From an unidentified eubacterium SCB49 (GTDB lineage: Bacteria; Bacteroidota; Bacteroidia; Flavobacteriales; Flavobacteriaceae), in the NCBI GenBank assembly GCA_000170815.1, contig ABCO01000001.1, positions 186,001 to 250,000 on the forward strand: a DNA stretch of 64,000 nucleotides, given 5' to 3'. The notes below the pieces were generated by a model, which searched no databases, was not told where the DNA came from, and worked only from the letters and a program-made list of their open reading frames with translations. Positions 1-9,144 of this stretch are shown piece by piece. The position numbers and the translations under genes are program-made. Each line of letters opens with the position of its first letter. Position 1 is the stretch's first letter.

Positions 1-552
1 ATAGGACATTTTAAAAATGCCGTAACGCCAGATGTAGATACTTTTAGAGATTCGTTAGATATTATAGAGGCAGATTTAAAAGACCATAAAGAAGATAAAA
101 AGCTCGTCATGTATTGTACAGGTGGAATACGATGCGAAAAAGCCAGTGCGTATTACAAACACAAAGGATTTAAAAATGTGTTTCAGCTAGAAGGCGGGAT
201 TATAGAGTATACACGCCAAGTAGAAAGTGAAGGACTTGAAAACAAGTTTATAGGTAAAAACTTTGTTTTTGACCATCGCCGTAGTGAGCGAATTACAGAT
301 GATGTGATTTCACAATGTCATCAATGCGGTGCGCCTTGCGATGACCATACTAACTGTGATAATGAAGCGTGTCACTTATTGTTTATACAATGTGAAGACT
401 GTAAAAAAGCAATGGACAATTGTTGCTCTACAGAGTGTAAAGAGATAGTTGCGCTTCCTTATGAAGAGCAAAAAGCTTTACGTGCTGGAAAACACAACAG
501 CAACAAGATATTTAAAAAGGGACGAAGCGAGAAGCTGAAGTTTAAGAAATAA
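1..552 (+). CDS. trhO: tRNA uridine(34) hydroxylase TrhO, 3' part (rhodanese domain)
   Basis: Last 183 codons of a gene whose 5' end lies before the window; frame 1 is open from base 1 to the TAA at 550-552. TrhO makes 5-hydroxyuridine at the wobble position of tRNA from prephenate-dependent chemistry (family knowledge). The rhodanese active-site loop [10 protein letters not shown] is visible at bases 115-144, with the catalytic Cys, followed by the typical [12 protein letters not shown] strand. The C-terminus has the Cys-rich zinc-like segment (CHQCG, CDDH, CDNEACH, CEDCK) and a basic tail usual for the long form of the family. An internal ATG at 109 is not the start, since homology continues upstream of it. 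Confidence 0.93.
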   Translation: MGHFKNAVTPDVDTFRDSLDIIEADLKDHKEDKKLVMYCTGGIRCEKASAYYKHKGFKNVFQLEGGIIEYTRQVESEGLENKFIGKNFVFDHRRSERITDDVISQCHQCGAPCDDHTNCDNEACHLLFIQCEDCKKAMDNCCSTECKEIVALPYEEQKALRAGKHNSNKIFKKGRSEKLKFKK

Positions 553-596
553 GATTACGTGTTTTTACGTAGTATTGATTGTTAAAAAGAGTTTAG

Positions 597-1307
597 GTTT
601 ACTCACTAGAAGAAGAAACCCACGCAGCACACCAAGAAACAAAGCAGGGTTTTATTAGTTATGAAAAGTTAACAAAAAATATAGGTGAGAGTGCAATTTT
701 TAAAAGTAATCAAGACTATTTTGATCGAAATCTAGATTTTAGTGAAGAAGGAAGAAGTGTAGAATTTATAAATGCTTATGTTGATACAAACACAATACAC
801 TTAATAGAAACCGAAACTACTAATTATTATACCTTAAAGCTTATTAATAATAATCCAAATGATTTAGCGAATACTTTCTATAATTTTGTGTTTGAACAAA
901 ACATTATTACTGGAGAGGTGACTTCAAGTATTTTACAGTTTAATCCAGAGTTAAGTTGGTTATTTGATAAATCTCAAAGTTTTAAAGGGGCTATTAAAAG
1001 TTATAGTAACACTTTAATTACTTTGGAAGATTTATTTAATGGTCTAGATATCAACGATAGGTCTCTTGTACCGCAGTGCGCTTTTGCTAATGTGGGTTGG
1101 CAATGTGTAAACGGTCATAGTGGTCCAGATGTTCTTGATAGTAATGGTGATCCTTGCGGTGGTAACTGGTATATTGATATTAATACTGCACCTGTAAATG
1201 GTGGTTCTTCTACGATTATTCAACCAATTAAAAATAGGCCAGATTGGGAAGATGTAGAAGAGGTGTTAAAAGGAGATAGACCTATTTCAGATTTAGGGTG
1301 TAATTAA
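597..1307 (+). pseudogene. 5'-truncated remnant of a hypothetical flavobacterial secreted protein
   Basis: The frame is open from 597, right after a TAG at 594-596, to the TAA at 1305-1307 and encodes about 236 residues. There is no ATG, and the first GTG is at 888, deep inside what reads as continuous protein (ETHAAHQETKQGF, NAYVDTNTIHLIETE, then GVNGH-like WQCVNGHSGPDV and GDPCGG). The N-terminal signal peptide expected before EEETHAAH is missing. I read it as a gene remnant that lost its 5' end; a short product from the GTG at 888 (139 aa) is possible. Function is not recognised. It sits in an accessory patch with other broken genes and REP-like repeats. Confidence 0.55.
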
Positions 1308-1319
1308 ACAATATAAATT

Positions 1320-1760
1320 ATGTTTAAGACTCTAATTAATCTATTAATGTTAGCTTTAAAAGTTTTTTTAGCTAAAAGTATATTTGATGTAACTTTTCAA
1401 TGGATATTTTATACTATTGAGGTTCGAGAACATATTTGGGGTAAATTTGGAAATTCATTTGGTTTTGTTATACTTGATTTTGTTTTACACTTTTGGTTTT
1501 ATTTTTTAGTATGCATTATCGCATATTTAATATTATTCAATTTTAAAAGAATTAAATTTTGGTTCTTATATATCCTTGGATGTATAATGATAATAATAGT
1601 TTGTCTTGAATATCAGAATTATGAATTTCCTTTGAAGAACTATTATTTTCCTTCTAGACAGGTTTTTAATTACTCATTGATTCAAGAAATAATAGTATAT
1701 ATTTCAACATTAACAGTAATGTTTTATTTATTAAAACGGAATATATTAAAAAAAAAATAG
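1320..1760 (+). CDS. Hypothetical small integral membrane protein
   Basis: A 146-residue, very AT-rich ORF starting 12 bases after the preceding remnant. About four hydrophobic segments can be seen (around residues 5-25, 48-72, 79-97 and 120-140), with a basic C-terminal KRNILKKK tail facing the cytoplasm. No family is recognised. Its low GC and its place between two gene remnants and REP-like elements suggest an accessory gene. It may be a neighbour or partner of the secreted remnants on either side, but nothing in the sequence proves that. Confidence 0.55.
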   Translation: MFKTLINLLMLALKVFLAKSIFDVTFQWIFYTIEVREHIWGKFGNSFGFVILDFVLHFWFYFLVCIIAYLILFNFKRIKFWFLYILGCIMIIIVCLEYQNYEFPLKNYYFPSRQVFNYSLIQEIIVYISTLTVMFYLLKRNILKKK

Positions 1761-1785
1761 ATTAATAAAGCAGTAATTTATTCTG

Positions 1786-1831
1786 TCCCCCGCTAGCGCT
1801 AGTTTGTAACTAGTGCCGTCTCGCATCCTTA
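1786..1831 (-). repeat. REP-like palindromic element, copy 1 (subtype 1)
   Basis: Read on the minus strand: a tail with GGATGCGAGACGGC, then an imperfect hairpin CTAGTT-ACA-AACTAG, the self-complementary CGCTAGCG, and a run of G. It matches copy 4 (40768-40814) over about 45 bases with one visible difference. It forms an inverted pair with copy 2 about 100 bases downstream, with the G-runs facing outward. Confidence 0.75.
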
Positions 1832-1928
1832 AAAGTCACTCTGGCTAGATGAAAAATGAATGAGTTTAATATTAAAGTGTTTAAATTTTTGAGTACTTTA
1901 AATGCTATTGATACTTGTACTGAGTTTG

Positions 1929-1966
1929 TTTGCGGGCACTAGTTACAAACTAGCGCTAGCGGGGGG
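1929..1966 (+). repeat. REP-like palindromic element, copy 2 (subtype 2)
   Basis: Same hairpin core (CTAGTT-ACA-AACTAG then CGCTAGCG and six G), but its tail reads TTTGCGGGCA instead of GGATGCG. The tail and core match copy 5 (41532-41570) in the opposite orientation. The reading frame of the HExxH remnant downstream runs into this element and stops at a TAG in its first stem arm. Confidence 0.75.
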
Positions 1967-2485
1967 AATCAAAATGCTTATTCTAATCCTAATCCTGAAG
2001 GAAGCCCTGAGGCTTATTTTATTAAGATTAAGCTTGACAATGATTATTTAAATACTGCAACGGATTTGTCAATTGCTGCAACAAGTCTACATGAAATGAT
2101 CCATGCTTATCTAATAAACTACGCAATTACGGGGCAGATGCAACTAGAAGAGAATAGTAATTTCAATGAATTACTTAATGCTTTTATATTATTTTATGAT
2201 GACCAAACCCCAGATACAGCAACAACTTTAGATGATGAAATTCATAATACTATGAATGACTTTATTGACACAATGGCTTTAAGCCTATTAGCTTATGCTA
2301 CGGCACAAGGATATGATGATGTTGATGTATCTTTTTGTAAAAAATTATGTTGGGGAACGATGGTTGGTACAGATCTTTTTGAAGAAGTGTTGAGTAGTTC
2401 TCAACAGCTAGAGTATGAAAATATAGCAGCAATCGAACAAGATAATATTCTAAATGAAAACCCAAAAGGAACTAGTTGTGATTAA
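1943..2485 (+). pseudogene. 5'-truncated HExxH metallopeptidase-like remnant
   Basis: The frame is open from 1943 to the TAA at 2485. It has no proper start: upstream of the TTG at 2066 it reads back through NAYSNPNPEGSPEAYFIKIKLDNDYL and into REP copy 2, where it stops. The zinc-binding motif HEMIH (SLHEMIHAYL) lies near bases 2090-2105, followed by a helical region and a C-terminus ending GTSCD. The 139-residue product from TTG 2066 would begin only a few residues before the zinc motif, so an intact enzyme is unlikely. I infer a secreted or toxin-like metallopeptidase whose 5' part was lost at the repeat. Confidence 0.5.
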
Positions 2486-3068
2486 AGTGATATTTGTTTT
2501 CCATTTTTCACTCTACTGTTGTCTAAGTTTTGGGCAAGGGATTAATGATGATGATATTAACATCATAAATTTACTTTGGGATAGAGATGATTATAACTTA
2601 AATCCAGAAAATTCAACTGTTGAAGTTTTAAACATAATTAAAATATTAAAATCATTTGAAATTGAACGGAATGAGTATAAAATAGATAGCCTTAAAAAAT
2701 CCTTAAATATTATTGATTCAGAAATAATTGAGAATTTCAAGCTAAAATATAACATCATTTCTGAAAAAAATAAACTATTATTTCATGAGTTTGAGGAGAT
2801 TTTTAATCTCGAAAGTTATGAAAACTTACTTAGTCAAGAACATATGGGAGAATGGAGTTTATTGATTGCTAAAGTATCTAGTGAAAAACCATTAATTTCA
2901 ATTTCGAAACCAATTTATACTAAGAAAAAAAACTGGGCTCTTGTTTCATATCAAAAGAGAAATGTTTTTGGAATATTGATTTTGTATAAGGATGGTGATT
3001 TTTGGCAGGAATATAAAATGATAAACACATTGTTTTTAAAACCTAGTTCTATTTTTATTCAAGATTAA
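2454..3068 (+). CDS. Hypothetical secreted protein
   Basis: 204 residues. The ATG at 2454 lies inside the end of the HExxH remnant (32-base overlap in another frame), suggesting translational coupling in the ancestral arrangement. The N-terminus looks like a signal peptide (hydrophobic VIFVFHFSLYCCLSF, cleavage near GQG at about residue 29). The rest is charged and helical, then a C-terminal beta-rich part (WALVSYQKRNVFGILILYKDG). No family recognised. Tandem overlap with a metallopeptidase-like gene could mean an inhibitor or accessory role, which is inference only. A terminator follows at 3169. Confidence 0.6.
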   Translation: MKTQKELVVIKVIFVFHFSLYCCLSFGQGINDDDINIINLLWDRDDYNLNPENSTVEVLNIIKILKSFEIERNEYKIDSLKKSLNIIDSEIIENFKLKYNIISEKNKLLFHEFEEIFNLESYENLLSQEHMGEWSLLIAKVSSEKPLISISKPIYTKKKNWALVSYQKRNVFGILILYKDGDFWQEYKMINTLFLKPSSIFIQD

Positions 3069-3093
3069 TTTTTCTTGATATCAAGTATTTACT

Positions 3094-3133
3094 CCGCTAG
3101 CACTAGTTCGAAACTAGAGCCTTACTGCGTGAG
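3094..3133 (-). repeat. REP-like palindromic element, copy 3 (degenerate)
   Basis: The stem CTAGTT...AACTAG is kept with loop CGA (plus-strand reading), next to GCTAGC. The tail reads GCTCACGCAGTAAGGC on the minus strand and resembles the tail of copy 6 (GCTCAC shared). Stem preserved while flanks drift, as expected for REP elements. Confidence 0.5.
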
Positions 3134-3168
3134 CAAAGAAAATTAATAAACAAATATTAAAATATCTC

Positions 3169-3202
3169 AAAGCCCTTTCAAAAAACAATTTGAAAGGGCT
3201 TT
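3169..3202 (+). terminator. Rho-independent-type hairpin
   Basis: Perfect 14-bp inverted repeat (AAAGCCCTTTCAAA and its complement) with a 6-base loop, ending in TTT. It lies about 100 bases downstream of the secreted-protein gene at 2454-3068. Confidence 0.7.
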
Positions 3203-3394
3203 ATTCATCTTTAAAAAACACAGCACAATCTCCCCATTTCCAGCATCATTAAAACCCCCTTTAAAATTTTGAGAAGTACAATGAAGTATTGTTTTCTTTC
3301 GTTATCTCAAAAACTGTATCTTTACCTATTAAAGTAATATTCACTAATCTTCGTCTCTTTTTAATATTAAAAAGAGCACTATATATAAAAAATT

Positions 3395-4693
3395 ATGGGC
3401 TGTACAAGCTGTGCCTCTGGTGCCGGTGGACAACCTAAGGGATGCAAGAACAATGGTACTTGCGGAACTGATGGTTGTAATAAACTCACGGTATTCGATT
3501 GGCTTTCAAACATGGCGCTTCCTGCAAATATGACTCCGTTTGACGGAGTGGAAGTCCGTTTTAAAAATGGTAGAAAACACTTCTATCTCAATAAAGAAAA
3601 TCTTACACTTTCTATAGGTGATATTGTTACTACAGAGGCCGAGTCTGGTCACGATGTAGGTATTGTAACACTCACAGGAGAGCTTGTGCGTGTACAAATG
3701 AAAAAGAAAAAGGAGCGTTTAGACACAAAACTCCTTCCTGCCATATACCGTAAAGCAACTCAGAAAGACATTGATATCTGGCAAACTGCGAGAAATCGAG
3801 AAGATGATATCCAGAAAAAATCACGTCAAATAGCAATCCGTTTAGGATTGAGAATGAAGATAAGTGATATTGAGTATCAGGGAGATGCGTCAAAAATAGT
3901 TTTTTACTATACGGCAGAAGAGCGTGTAGATTTTAGAGAATTAATTAAAGAACTTGCGCGTACTTTTAGCTCTCGTATAGAAATGAAGCAGGTAGGTTTC
4001 CGCCAAGAAGCCGCACGTTTAGGTGGTATTGGTTCTTGTGGTCGTGAGCTTTGCTGCTCTACGTGGTTAACAGATTTTAGATCTGTAAATACCTCTGCAG
4101 CGAGATACCAACAATTATCTTTAAATCCGCAAAAGTTAGCAGGACAATGTGGTAAGCTTAAATGTTGTTTAAACTATGAGCTTGATACATATCTTGATGC
4201 TTTACAAGAATTTCCTAAAACAGACGTTAAGTTACAAACAGATAAGGGACCAGCGGTTTGCCAAAAGACAGATATCTTTAAAGGCCTTATGTGGTTTTCT
4301 TATCTTAAAGATGGGATGAACTGGCACGAACTTAAAGTGAGCAAAGTCAATGAGATTATTGCAATCAATAAAAAGGGAAAAAAAGTGGCCACTTTAGAGG
4401 AGTTTAAAGAAGATGTGTTTGTAGATATAGAAAAAGAGATCTATAGCAATGTCGTAGGGCAAGATAGTTTAACACGTTTTGACCAGCCTAAACGAAACAA
4501 TAAAAAACGTCGTAATACTAATAAGAAAAGAAAAAGGCAACCAGCAAAGGCGACTGCAAAAACAGGAGCTAAAAATCCTACAGCAGCAACTACTGGAAAT
4601 AAGCCTAAGCCAAGAAACAACAATAAAAGACGTCGTAATAATAAACCAAGACCTAATAACAACCAAAAACAAGGACCTAAAAAAGATGCATAA
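3395..4693 (+). CDS. ricT: PSP1-domain protein, RicT-like
   Basis: 432 residues. The PSP1 core carries the Cys signatures GSCGRELCCS (about residue 213) and CGKLKCCLNYE (about 251). In Bacillus the RicT protein belongs to the RicAFT complex, which binds Fe-S clusters and affects mRNA maturation; the role in Bacteroidota is not established. An N-terminal Cys-rich leader (CTSC, CKNNGTCGTDGC) may add metal ligands. The C-terminal ~60 residues are a very basic Lys/Arg/Asn-rich tail (KRNNKKRRNTNKK), suggesting nucleic-acid contact. It overlaps gldH by 8 bases, so the two are co-transcribed. Confidence 0.85.
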   Translation: MGCTSCASGAGGQPKGCKNNGTCGTDGCNKLTVFDWLSNMALPANMTPFDGVEVRFKNGRKHFYLNKENLTLSIGDIVTTEAESGHDVGIVTLTGELVRVQMKKKKERLDTKLLPAIYRKATQKDIDIWQTARNREDDIQKKSRQIAIRLGLRMKISDIEYQGDASKIVFYYTAEERVDFRELIKELARTFSSRIEMKQVGFRQEAARLGGIGSCGRELCCSTWLTDFRSVNTSAARYQQLSLNPQKLAGQCGKLKCCLNYELDTYLDALQEFPKTDVKLQTDKGPAVCQKTDIFKGLMWFSYLKDGMNWHELKVSKVNEIIAINKKGKKVATLEEFKEDVFVDIEKEIYSNVVGQDSLTRFDQPKRNNKKRRNTNKKRKRQPAKATAKTGAKNPTAATTGNKPKPRNNNKRRRNNKPRPNNNQKQGPKKDA

Positions 4694-5168
4694 ATTAATT
4701 GCTATGTTTTGTGTTGCTATGCTGTTTACATCTTGCTTAGGTGATGCAGTAGCTGGAGATTCAAAGAGTTTGCCTAATTTCTGGGATAGCCAGTTAACGG
4801 TAGACTTCACATTTCCGGAGTTAAAAAAAGAGCAAGATTATAATGTTTATTTACAGCTACGTAACACAAACGAATATCCATATAGTAATATATTTTTAAT
4901 CACTACGTTGCGTTATCCTAATGGTAAGACTGCGATAGATACCTTAGAGTATCGTATGGCAAAACCAGATGGAACGTGGTTAGGTGAAGGTATCGGTAAT
5001 CTCAAACAAAGCAAACTGGTGTTAAAAGAAAACATGCAGTTTAATGAAGACGGCGAATACCGTTTAGAGATTGGTCAAGCACTTCGCAACAATGGAGAGG
5101 TAGATGGTGTGAGAAGATTACTTGGGATTACTGATGTGGGGTACACAATAGAAAAAGCAGAGAATTAA
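4686..5168 (+). CDS. gldH: Gliding motility lipoprotein GldH
   Basis: 160 residues from the ATG at 4686, which overlaps the ricT stop (ATGCATAA). A longer frame upstream exists but lies wholly inside ricT and lacks a signal. The N-terminus is a lipoprotein signal (LIAMFCVAMLFTSC, Cys about residue 15), and the body has the GldH features FPELKKEQDYNVYLQLRN and LRYPNGK. GldH is one of the lipoproteins needed for Bacteroidota gliding. The neighbourhood (ricT before, a class A PBP after) is the usual flavobacterial order. A gliding apparatus fits the T9SS cargo proteins elsewhere in this window. Confidence 0.92.
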   Translation: MHKLIAMFCVAMLFTSCLGDAVAGDSKSLPNFWDSQLTVDFTFPELKKEQDYNVYLQLRNTNEYPYSNIFLITTLRYPNGKTAIDTLEYRMAKPDGTWLGEGIGNLKQSKLVLKENMQFNEDGEYRLEIGQALRNNGEVDGVRRLLGITDVGYTIEKAEN

Positions 5169-5317
5169 CCCTGTATTGCAGTGTTTACTTTTTGAGATTT
5201 TCTAAATGATTGCCTTTCGGCGAAAATGTGCCACGCATACTCAATAAGTGACAACACATACTAGATGGTGCGTTATATTTTAGCAAATACATGGCATCTT
5301 TGTAACGTTAAATAAAA

Positions 5318-5325
5318 TATTTTTG
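5318..5325 (+). promoter_or_regulatory. Candidate -7 element of the PBP1A gene
   Basis: TATTTTTG fits the Bacteroidota -7 consensus TAnnTTTG, 53 bases before the ATG. The only TTG upstream (5300-5302) is 15 bases away, shorter than the usual 19-21, so support is modest. AACGTT palindromes flank it at 5303-5310 and 5331-5336. Confidence 0.35.
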
Positions 5326-5378
5326 TCCTAAACGTTATTACATATCAAGTAAAATAGCGTTTATAAATTAAACTAATA

Positions 5379-7700
5379 ATGGCAACCAAAACAGTAAAGA
5401 AAAACACAAAACCTACTGGTGTAGGTAAATACATCCGTATCTTTTGGATGCTTTTTGCAGCAGGAATTGGTCTTATCGTTCTCCTATTTTTATTAGCTTC
5501 TTGGGGTGTTTTTGGTGCATTACCAGACGAAACGAGTTTAGAAAATCCAGAAAAAAACCTTGCAACAGAAATTGTTGGATCTGATGGGGTAGTTCTAGGG
5601 AAGTTTTACAAAGAAAACAGAACCCCAGTTGAGTTTGAAGAGCTCCCGGATCATTTAGTAAATGCACTTTTAGCCACAGAAGATATTCGTTTTTATGATC
5701 ACTCGGGTATTGATGCAAAAGGGCTCGCTCGTGCCGTAGCATTTATGGGTACTAACGGTGGAGCCAGTACAGTATCTCAGCAATTAGCAAAACAATTGTT
5801 TACAGACGGTGGAGCCTCGCAAAATAAACTTGCAAGAGGAATGCAGAAAGTAAAAGAGATGATTATTGCAACACGCTTAGAACGTCGCTATACTAAAGAA
5901 GAAATTATCACAATGTACTTTAATACCTACGATTTTTTAAATCAAGCCATTGGTATTGAATCTGCTTCAAATATTTATTTTGATAAACCGCCTAGCGAAC
6001 TCACAACCGTAGAGTCTGCGATGTTGGTGGGTATGTTTAAAAACTCATCTCTTTATAACCCTTTACGAAATCCAGTAGGAGTGCGTAATAGACGTAATGT
6101 GGTATTAAAACAGATGTATAAGTACGATTTTATTAGTGAGCAAGTAAAAGATTCATTACAAGCAACACCACTAGAATTTGATTATACTGCGCAAGGTCAT
6201 AACGAAGGTATTGCTACTTATTTTAGAGAATATGCGCGTGCTTTTATGCAAGATTGGATTAAAGAAAATCCAAAAAGTGATGGTACTAGATATGATATTT
6301 ATAGCGATGGTTTAAAGGTGTTTACTACAATAGATTCTAAAATGCAAGAATATGCAGAGAATGCTGTAGACCAACATATGTCTAAACTTCAAGCAGAATT
6401 TGACTCTCAAAACAAAAAAAATAAAACAGCTCCTTTTAGAGATGTAACAGAAAAAGAAGTAGATAAAATTTTTGATAATGCCATGCGTCGCAGTGACCGT
6501 TGGAGAGAACTAAAAAAGCAAAATAAAACAGATAAAGAAATCATTGCGAGTTTTCATAAAAAAACGAAGATGAAAATCTTCTCTTGGTCTGAAAAAGATC
6601 ATACAAAAGATACCATAATGACGCCTTTAGACTCTATAAGGTATTATAAATCATTTTTACAAGCTTCTATGATGTCTATGACACCACAGACGGGTGAGAT
6701 TAAAGCTTGGGTGGGTGGTATAGACTACAAACATTTTAAATATGACATGGTTAAAACAGGTAAGCGTCAAGTAGGTTCTACCTTTAAGCCTTTTTTATAT
6801 GCTACAGCTATAGACCAAATGCATATGTCGCCTTGTGATACACTGGCAAACGTGCCGTTTTGTATTCCTGCAGGAGCGCAAGGAAACACTAAAGACTGGT
6901 GCCCTAAAAATGCAAGTGATGACTATGGTGATATGATTACTTTAAGAGATGCATTAGCAAAATCTATAAACACCATTAGTGCAAAGCTTATGTACCGTGT
7001 TGGTCCTAAACCAGTAGTAGAATTGGTAAGAAAAATGGGAGTAGATACTAAAAACATAGTGGAGGTTCCTTCATTAGCTCTTGGTACTGCAGATCTTTCT
7101 TTATATGAAATGGTAGGTGCTTATAGCACTTTTGCAAACGAAGGAGTTTATATTAAACCAGCAGTTATCACGCGTATAGAGGATAAAAACGGAACCGTTT
7201 TATATCAAAATATACCACAAGCAAAAGACGTGATTAGTAGCGAAACAGCTTATGTAACTGTAAGTTTAATGGAGGGAGTTACACAGTCTGGATCTGGATC
7301 AAGGCTTAGACATAGTGGTAGAACAAGTGGAGCTTATAAAAATACAGTTACTGGATACCCATATAAATTTACAAACCCTATAGCAGGTAAAACAGGAACG
7401 ACACAAAACAATAGTGACGGTTGGTTTATGGGTATGGTGCCTAACCTAGTTACTGGAGTTTGGGTAGGTGGAGAAGATCGTTCTGTTCACTTTGGTAGCA
7501 CATCTTATGGTCAAGGAGCAACCATGGCATTGCCTATTTGGGGACTTTATATGAAACAATGTTACGAAGATGAAAAGTTAGGTATTTCAGACGGAAAATT
7601 TAAAGAACCAGAAGATATGTCTATCGTTACAGATTGTGATGATTTTATAGAAGAGAGTGATGAGAATATTGAAGAAATTCCAGATGAATTTGATTTTTAA
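5379..7700 (+). CDS. Class A penicillin-binding protein 1A (transglycosylase/transpeptidase)
   Basis: 773 residues. A cytoplasmic basic tail precedes a single membrane anchor (about residues 18-45). The GT51 glycosyltransferase domain follows, with ATEDIRFYDHSGID (about 105) and GGASTVSQQLAKQLF (about 126-140). The transpeptidase domain has the three catalytic motifs STFK (Ser467), SIN (about 529) and KTGT (about 671). It polymerises and cross-links peptidoglycan in the periplasm. The acidic C-terminal tail (EESDENIEEIPDEFDF) is typical of flavobacterial orthologues. It stands after gldH with a 210-base gap that carries a candidate promoter. Confidence 0.95.
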   Translation: MATKTVKKNTKPTGVGKYIRIFWMLFAAGIGLIVLLFLLASWGVFGALPDETSLENPEKNLATEIVGSDGVVLGKFYKENRTPVEFEELPDHLVNALLATEDIRFYDHSGIDAKGLARAVAFMGTNGGASTVSQQLAKQLFTDGGASQNKLARGMQKVKEMIIATRLERRYTKEEIITMYFNTYDFLNQAIGIESASNIYFDKPPSELTTVESAMLVGMFKNSSLYNPLRNPVGVRNRRNVVLKQMYKYDFISEQVKDSLQATPLEFDYTAQGHNEGIATYFREYARAFMQDWIKENPKSDGTRYDIYSDGLKVFTTIDSKMQEYAENAVDQHMSKLQAEFDSQNKKNKTAPFRDVTEKEVDKIFDNAMRRSDRWRELKKQNKTDKEIIASFHKKTKMKIFSWSEKDHTKDTIMTPLDSIRYYKSFLQASMMSMTPQTGEIKAWVGGIDYKHFKYDMVKTGKRQVGSTFKPFLYATAIDQMHMSPCDTLANVPFCIPAGAQGNTKDWCPKNASDDYGDMITLRDALAKSINTISAKLMYRVGPKPVVELVRKMGVDTKNIVEVPSLALGTADLSLYEMVGAYSTFANEGVYIKPAVITRIEDKNGTVLYQNIPQAKDVISSETAYVTVSLMEGVTQSGSGSRLRHSGRTSGAYKNTVTGYPYKFTNPIAGKTGTTQNNSDGWFMGMVPNLVTGVWVGGEDRSVHFGSTSYGQGATMALPIWGLYMKQCYEDEKLGISDGKFKEPEDMSIVTDCDDFIEESDENIEEIPDEFDF

Positions 7701-7784
7701 AATCTGATAAATAAGTATAAGAGGCTTTTAAAGCGTACGCGAAAATAGTAATGGCTGAATATTTCGGCATAAAGAAAATAACAT

Positions 7785-8483
7785 ATGATCAACAAAAAAG
7801 TAGCAAATGTATCTGAGGCTTGTAAAGGCGTTAAAGATAATATGACCTTTATGTTAGGAGGTTTTGGACTCAGTGGAATTCCAGAAAATGCCATTGCCAA
7901 ACTCGTAGACCTAAATGTAAAAGGAGTAACCTGCATTTCTAACAATGCTGGTGTAGATGATTTTGGACTAGGGTTACTGTTACAAAAAAAACAGATAAAA
8001 AAAATGATCTCTAGCTATGTGGGTGAAAACGCAGAATTTGAAAGACAAATGCTTAGTGGAGAACTAGAAGTAGATCTTATTCCTCAAGGTACACTAGCAC
8101 AACGCTGTCAAGCAGCAAAAACAGGAATTCCTGCTTTTTATACACCAGCTGGTTACGGAACAGAAGTAGGAGAAGGAAAAGAATCTAAAGAGTTTAATGG
8201 TAAAATGCACCTGCTAGAGCACGCCTTTGATGCAGATTTTGCCTTTGTAAAAGCCTGGAAAGGAGATACTGCTGGAAACCTAATATTTAAAGGAACGGCA
8301 AGAAACTTTAATCCAAATATGGCAGGAGCAGCAAAGATTACAGTTGCTGAGGTAGAAGAACTTGTAGAGGCAGGTGAACTAGACCCAAATCACATACACG
8401 TTCCAGGAATTTTTGTACAGCGTATTTTTCAAGGTGAGAAATATGAAAAGAGAATTGAACAATTAACGGTACGTAAAAAATAA
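7785..8483 (+). CDS. scoA: 3-oxoacid CoA-transferase subunit A
   Basis: 232 residues. The family I CoA-transferase alpha subunit is recognisable from [13 protein letters not shown] near the N-terminus, [13 protein letters not shown], and the conserved [23 protein letters not shown] stretch near residue 165. With ScoB it moves CoA between succinyl-CoA and acetoacetate, linking ketone-body or branched-chain catabolism to the TCA cycle. Only 3 bases separate it from scoB, so the pair is one operon. Confidence 0.93.
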   Translation: MINKKVANVSEACKGVKDNMTFMLGGFGLSGIPENAIAKLVDLNVKGVTCISNNAGVDDFGLGLLLQKKQIKKMISSYVGENAEFERQMLSGELEVDLIPQGTLAQRCQAAKTGIPAFYTPAGYGTEVGEGKESKEFNGKMHLLEHAFDADFAFVKAWKGDTAGNLIFKGTARNFNPNMAGAAKITVAEVEELVEAGELDPNHIHVPGIFVQRIFQGEKYEKRIEQLTVRKK

Positions 8484-8486
8484 GAT

Positions 8487-9143
8487 ATGGCACTAGGAAA
8501 AGAACAAATAGCACAACGCATCGCTCAAGAAGTACAGGATGGATATTACGTAAATCTAGGAATTGGAATTCCTACATTAGTTGCAAACTTTGTGCGTGAA
8601 GATATAGAGGTAGAATTTCAGAGTGAAAATGGAATTCTTGGAATGGGGCCTTTCCCTTTTGAAGGTGAAGAGGATCCAGATTTGATTAATGCAGGAAAAC
8701 AGACCATTACAGCCTTAAAAGGAGCTTCTCTTTTTGACTCTGCAACTAGTTTTGGAATGATACGTGGACAACACGTAGATTTAACTATTTTAGGTGCTAT
8801 GGAAGTGGCTCAAAATGGAGATATTGCCAACTGGAAAATACCAGGAAAAATGGTAAAAGGAATGGGGGGTGCTATGGATCTTGTGGCTTCTGCAGAAAAC
8901 ATTATTGTAGCAATGATGCACACAAATCGTGCTGGCGAGTCTAAGTTACTTAAAACTTGTTCTTTGCCATTAACTGGAGTAAACTGCGTTAAAAAAATTG
9001 TTACTAACCTTGCCGTGATAGAAGTGGTAGACGGAAAGTTTAAATTGTTAGAACGTGCTCCTGGTGTGTCTGTTTCAGAAATACAAGAAGCAACAGAAGG
9101 TGAATTGCTTATAGAAGGCGATATCCCAGAAATGACATTTTAA
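8487..9143 (+). CDS. scoB: 3-oxoacid CoA-transferase subunit B
   Basis: 218 residues. The beta subunit signature VNLGIGIPTLVANF and the catalytic-glutamate motif SENGILGMGP are both visible (about residues 22-55), followed by GGAMDLV and the C-terminal PGVSVSEIQEATE. It forms the heteromeric CoA-transferase with ScoA encoded immediately upstream. The stop codon is one base before the ATG of a metallopeptidase-like gene, an unusual third member for a sco operon. Confidence 0.93.
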   Translation: MALGKEQIAQRIAQEVQDGYYVNLGIGIPTLVANFVREDIEVEFQSENGILGMGPFPFEGEEDPDLINAGKQTITALKGASLFDSATSFGMIRGQHVDLTILGAMEVAQNGDIANWKIPGKMVKGMGGAMDLVASAENIIVAMMHTNRAGESKLLKTCSLPLTGVNCVKKIVTNLAVIEVVDGKFKLLERAPGVSVSEIQEATEGELLIEGDIPEMTF

Positions 9144-9144
9144 A

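Noticed and set aside
1856..1942. 28-codon ORF between REP copies 1 and 2
   Set aside because: It ends in the REP arm, has no conserved features and is probably chance.
4479..4685. Longer in-frame extension upstream of gldH
   Set aside because: It lies wholly inside ricT, lacks family character and would bury the lipoprotein signal. The ATG at 4686 gives a proper lipobox.
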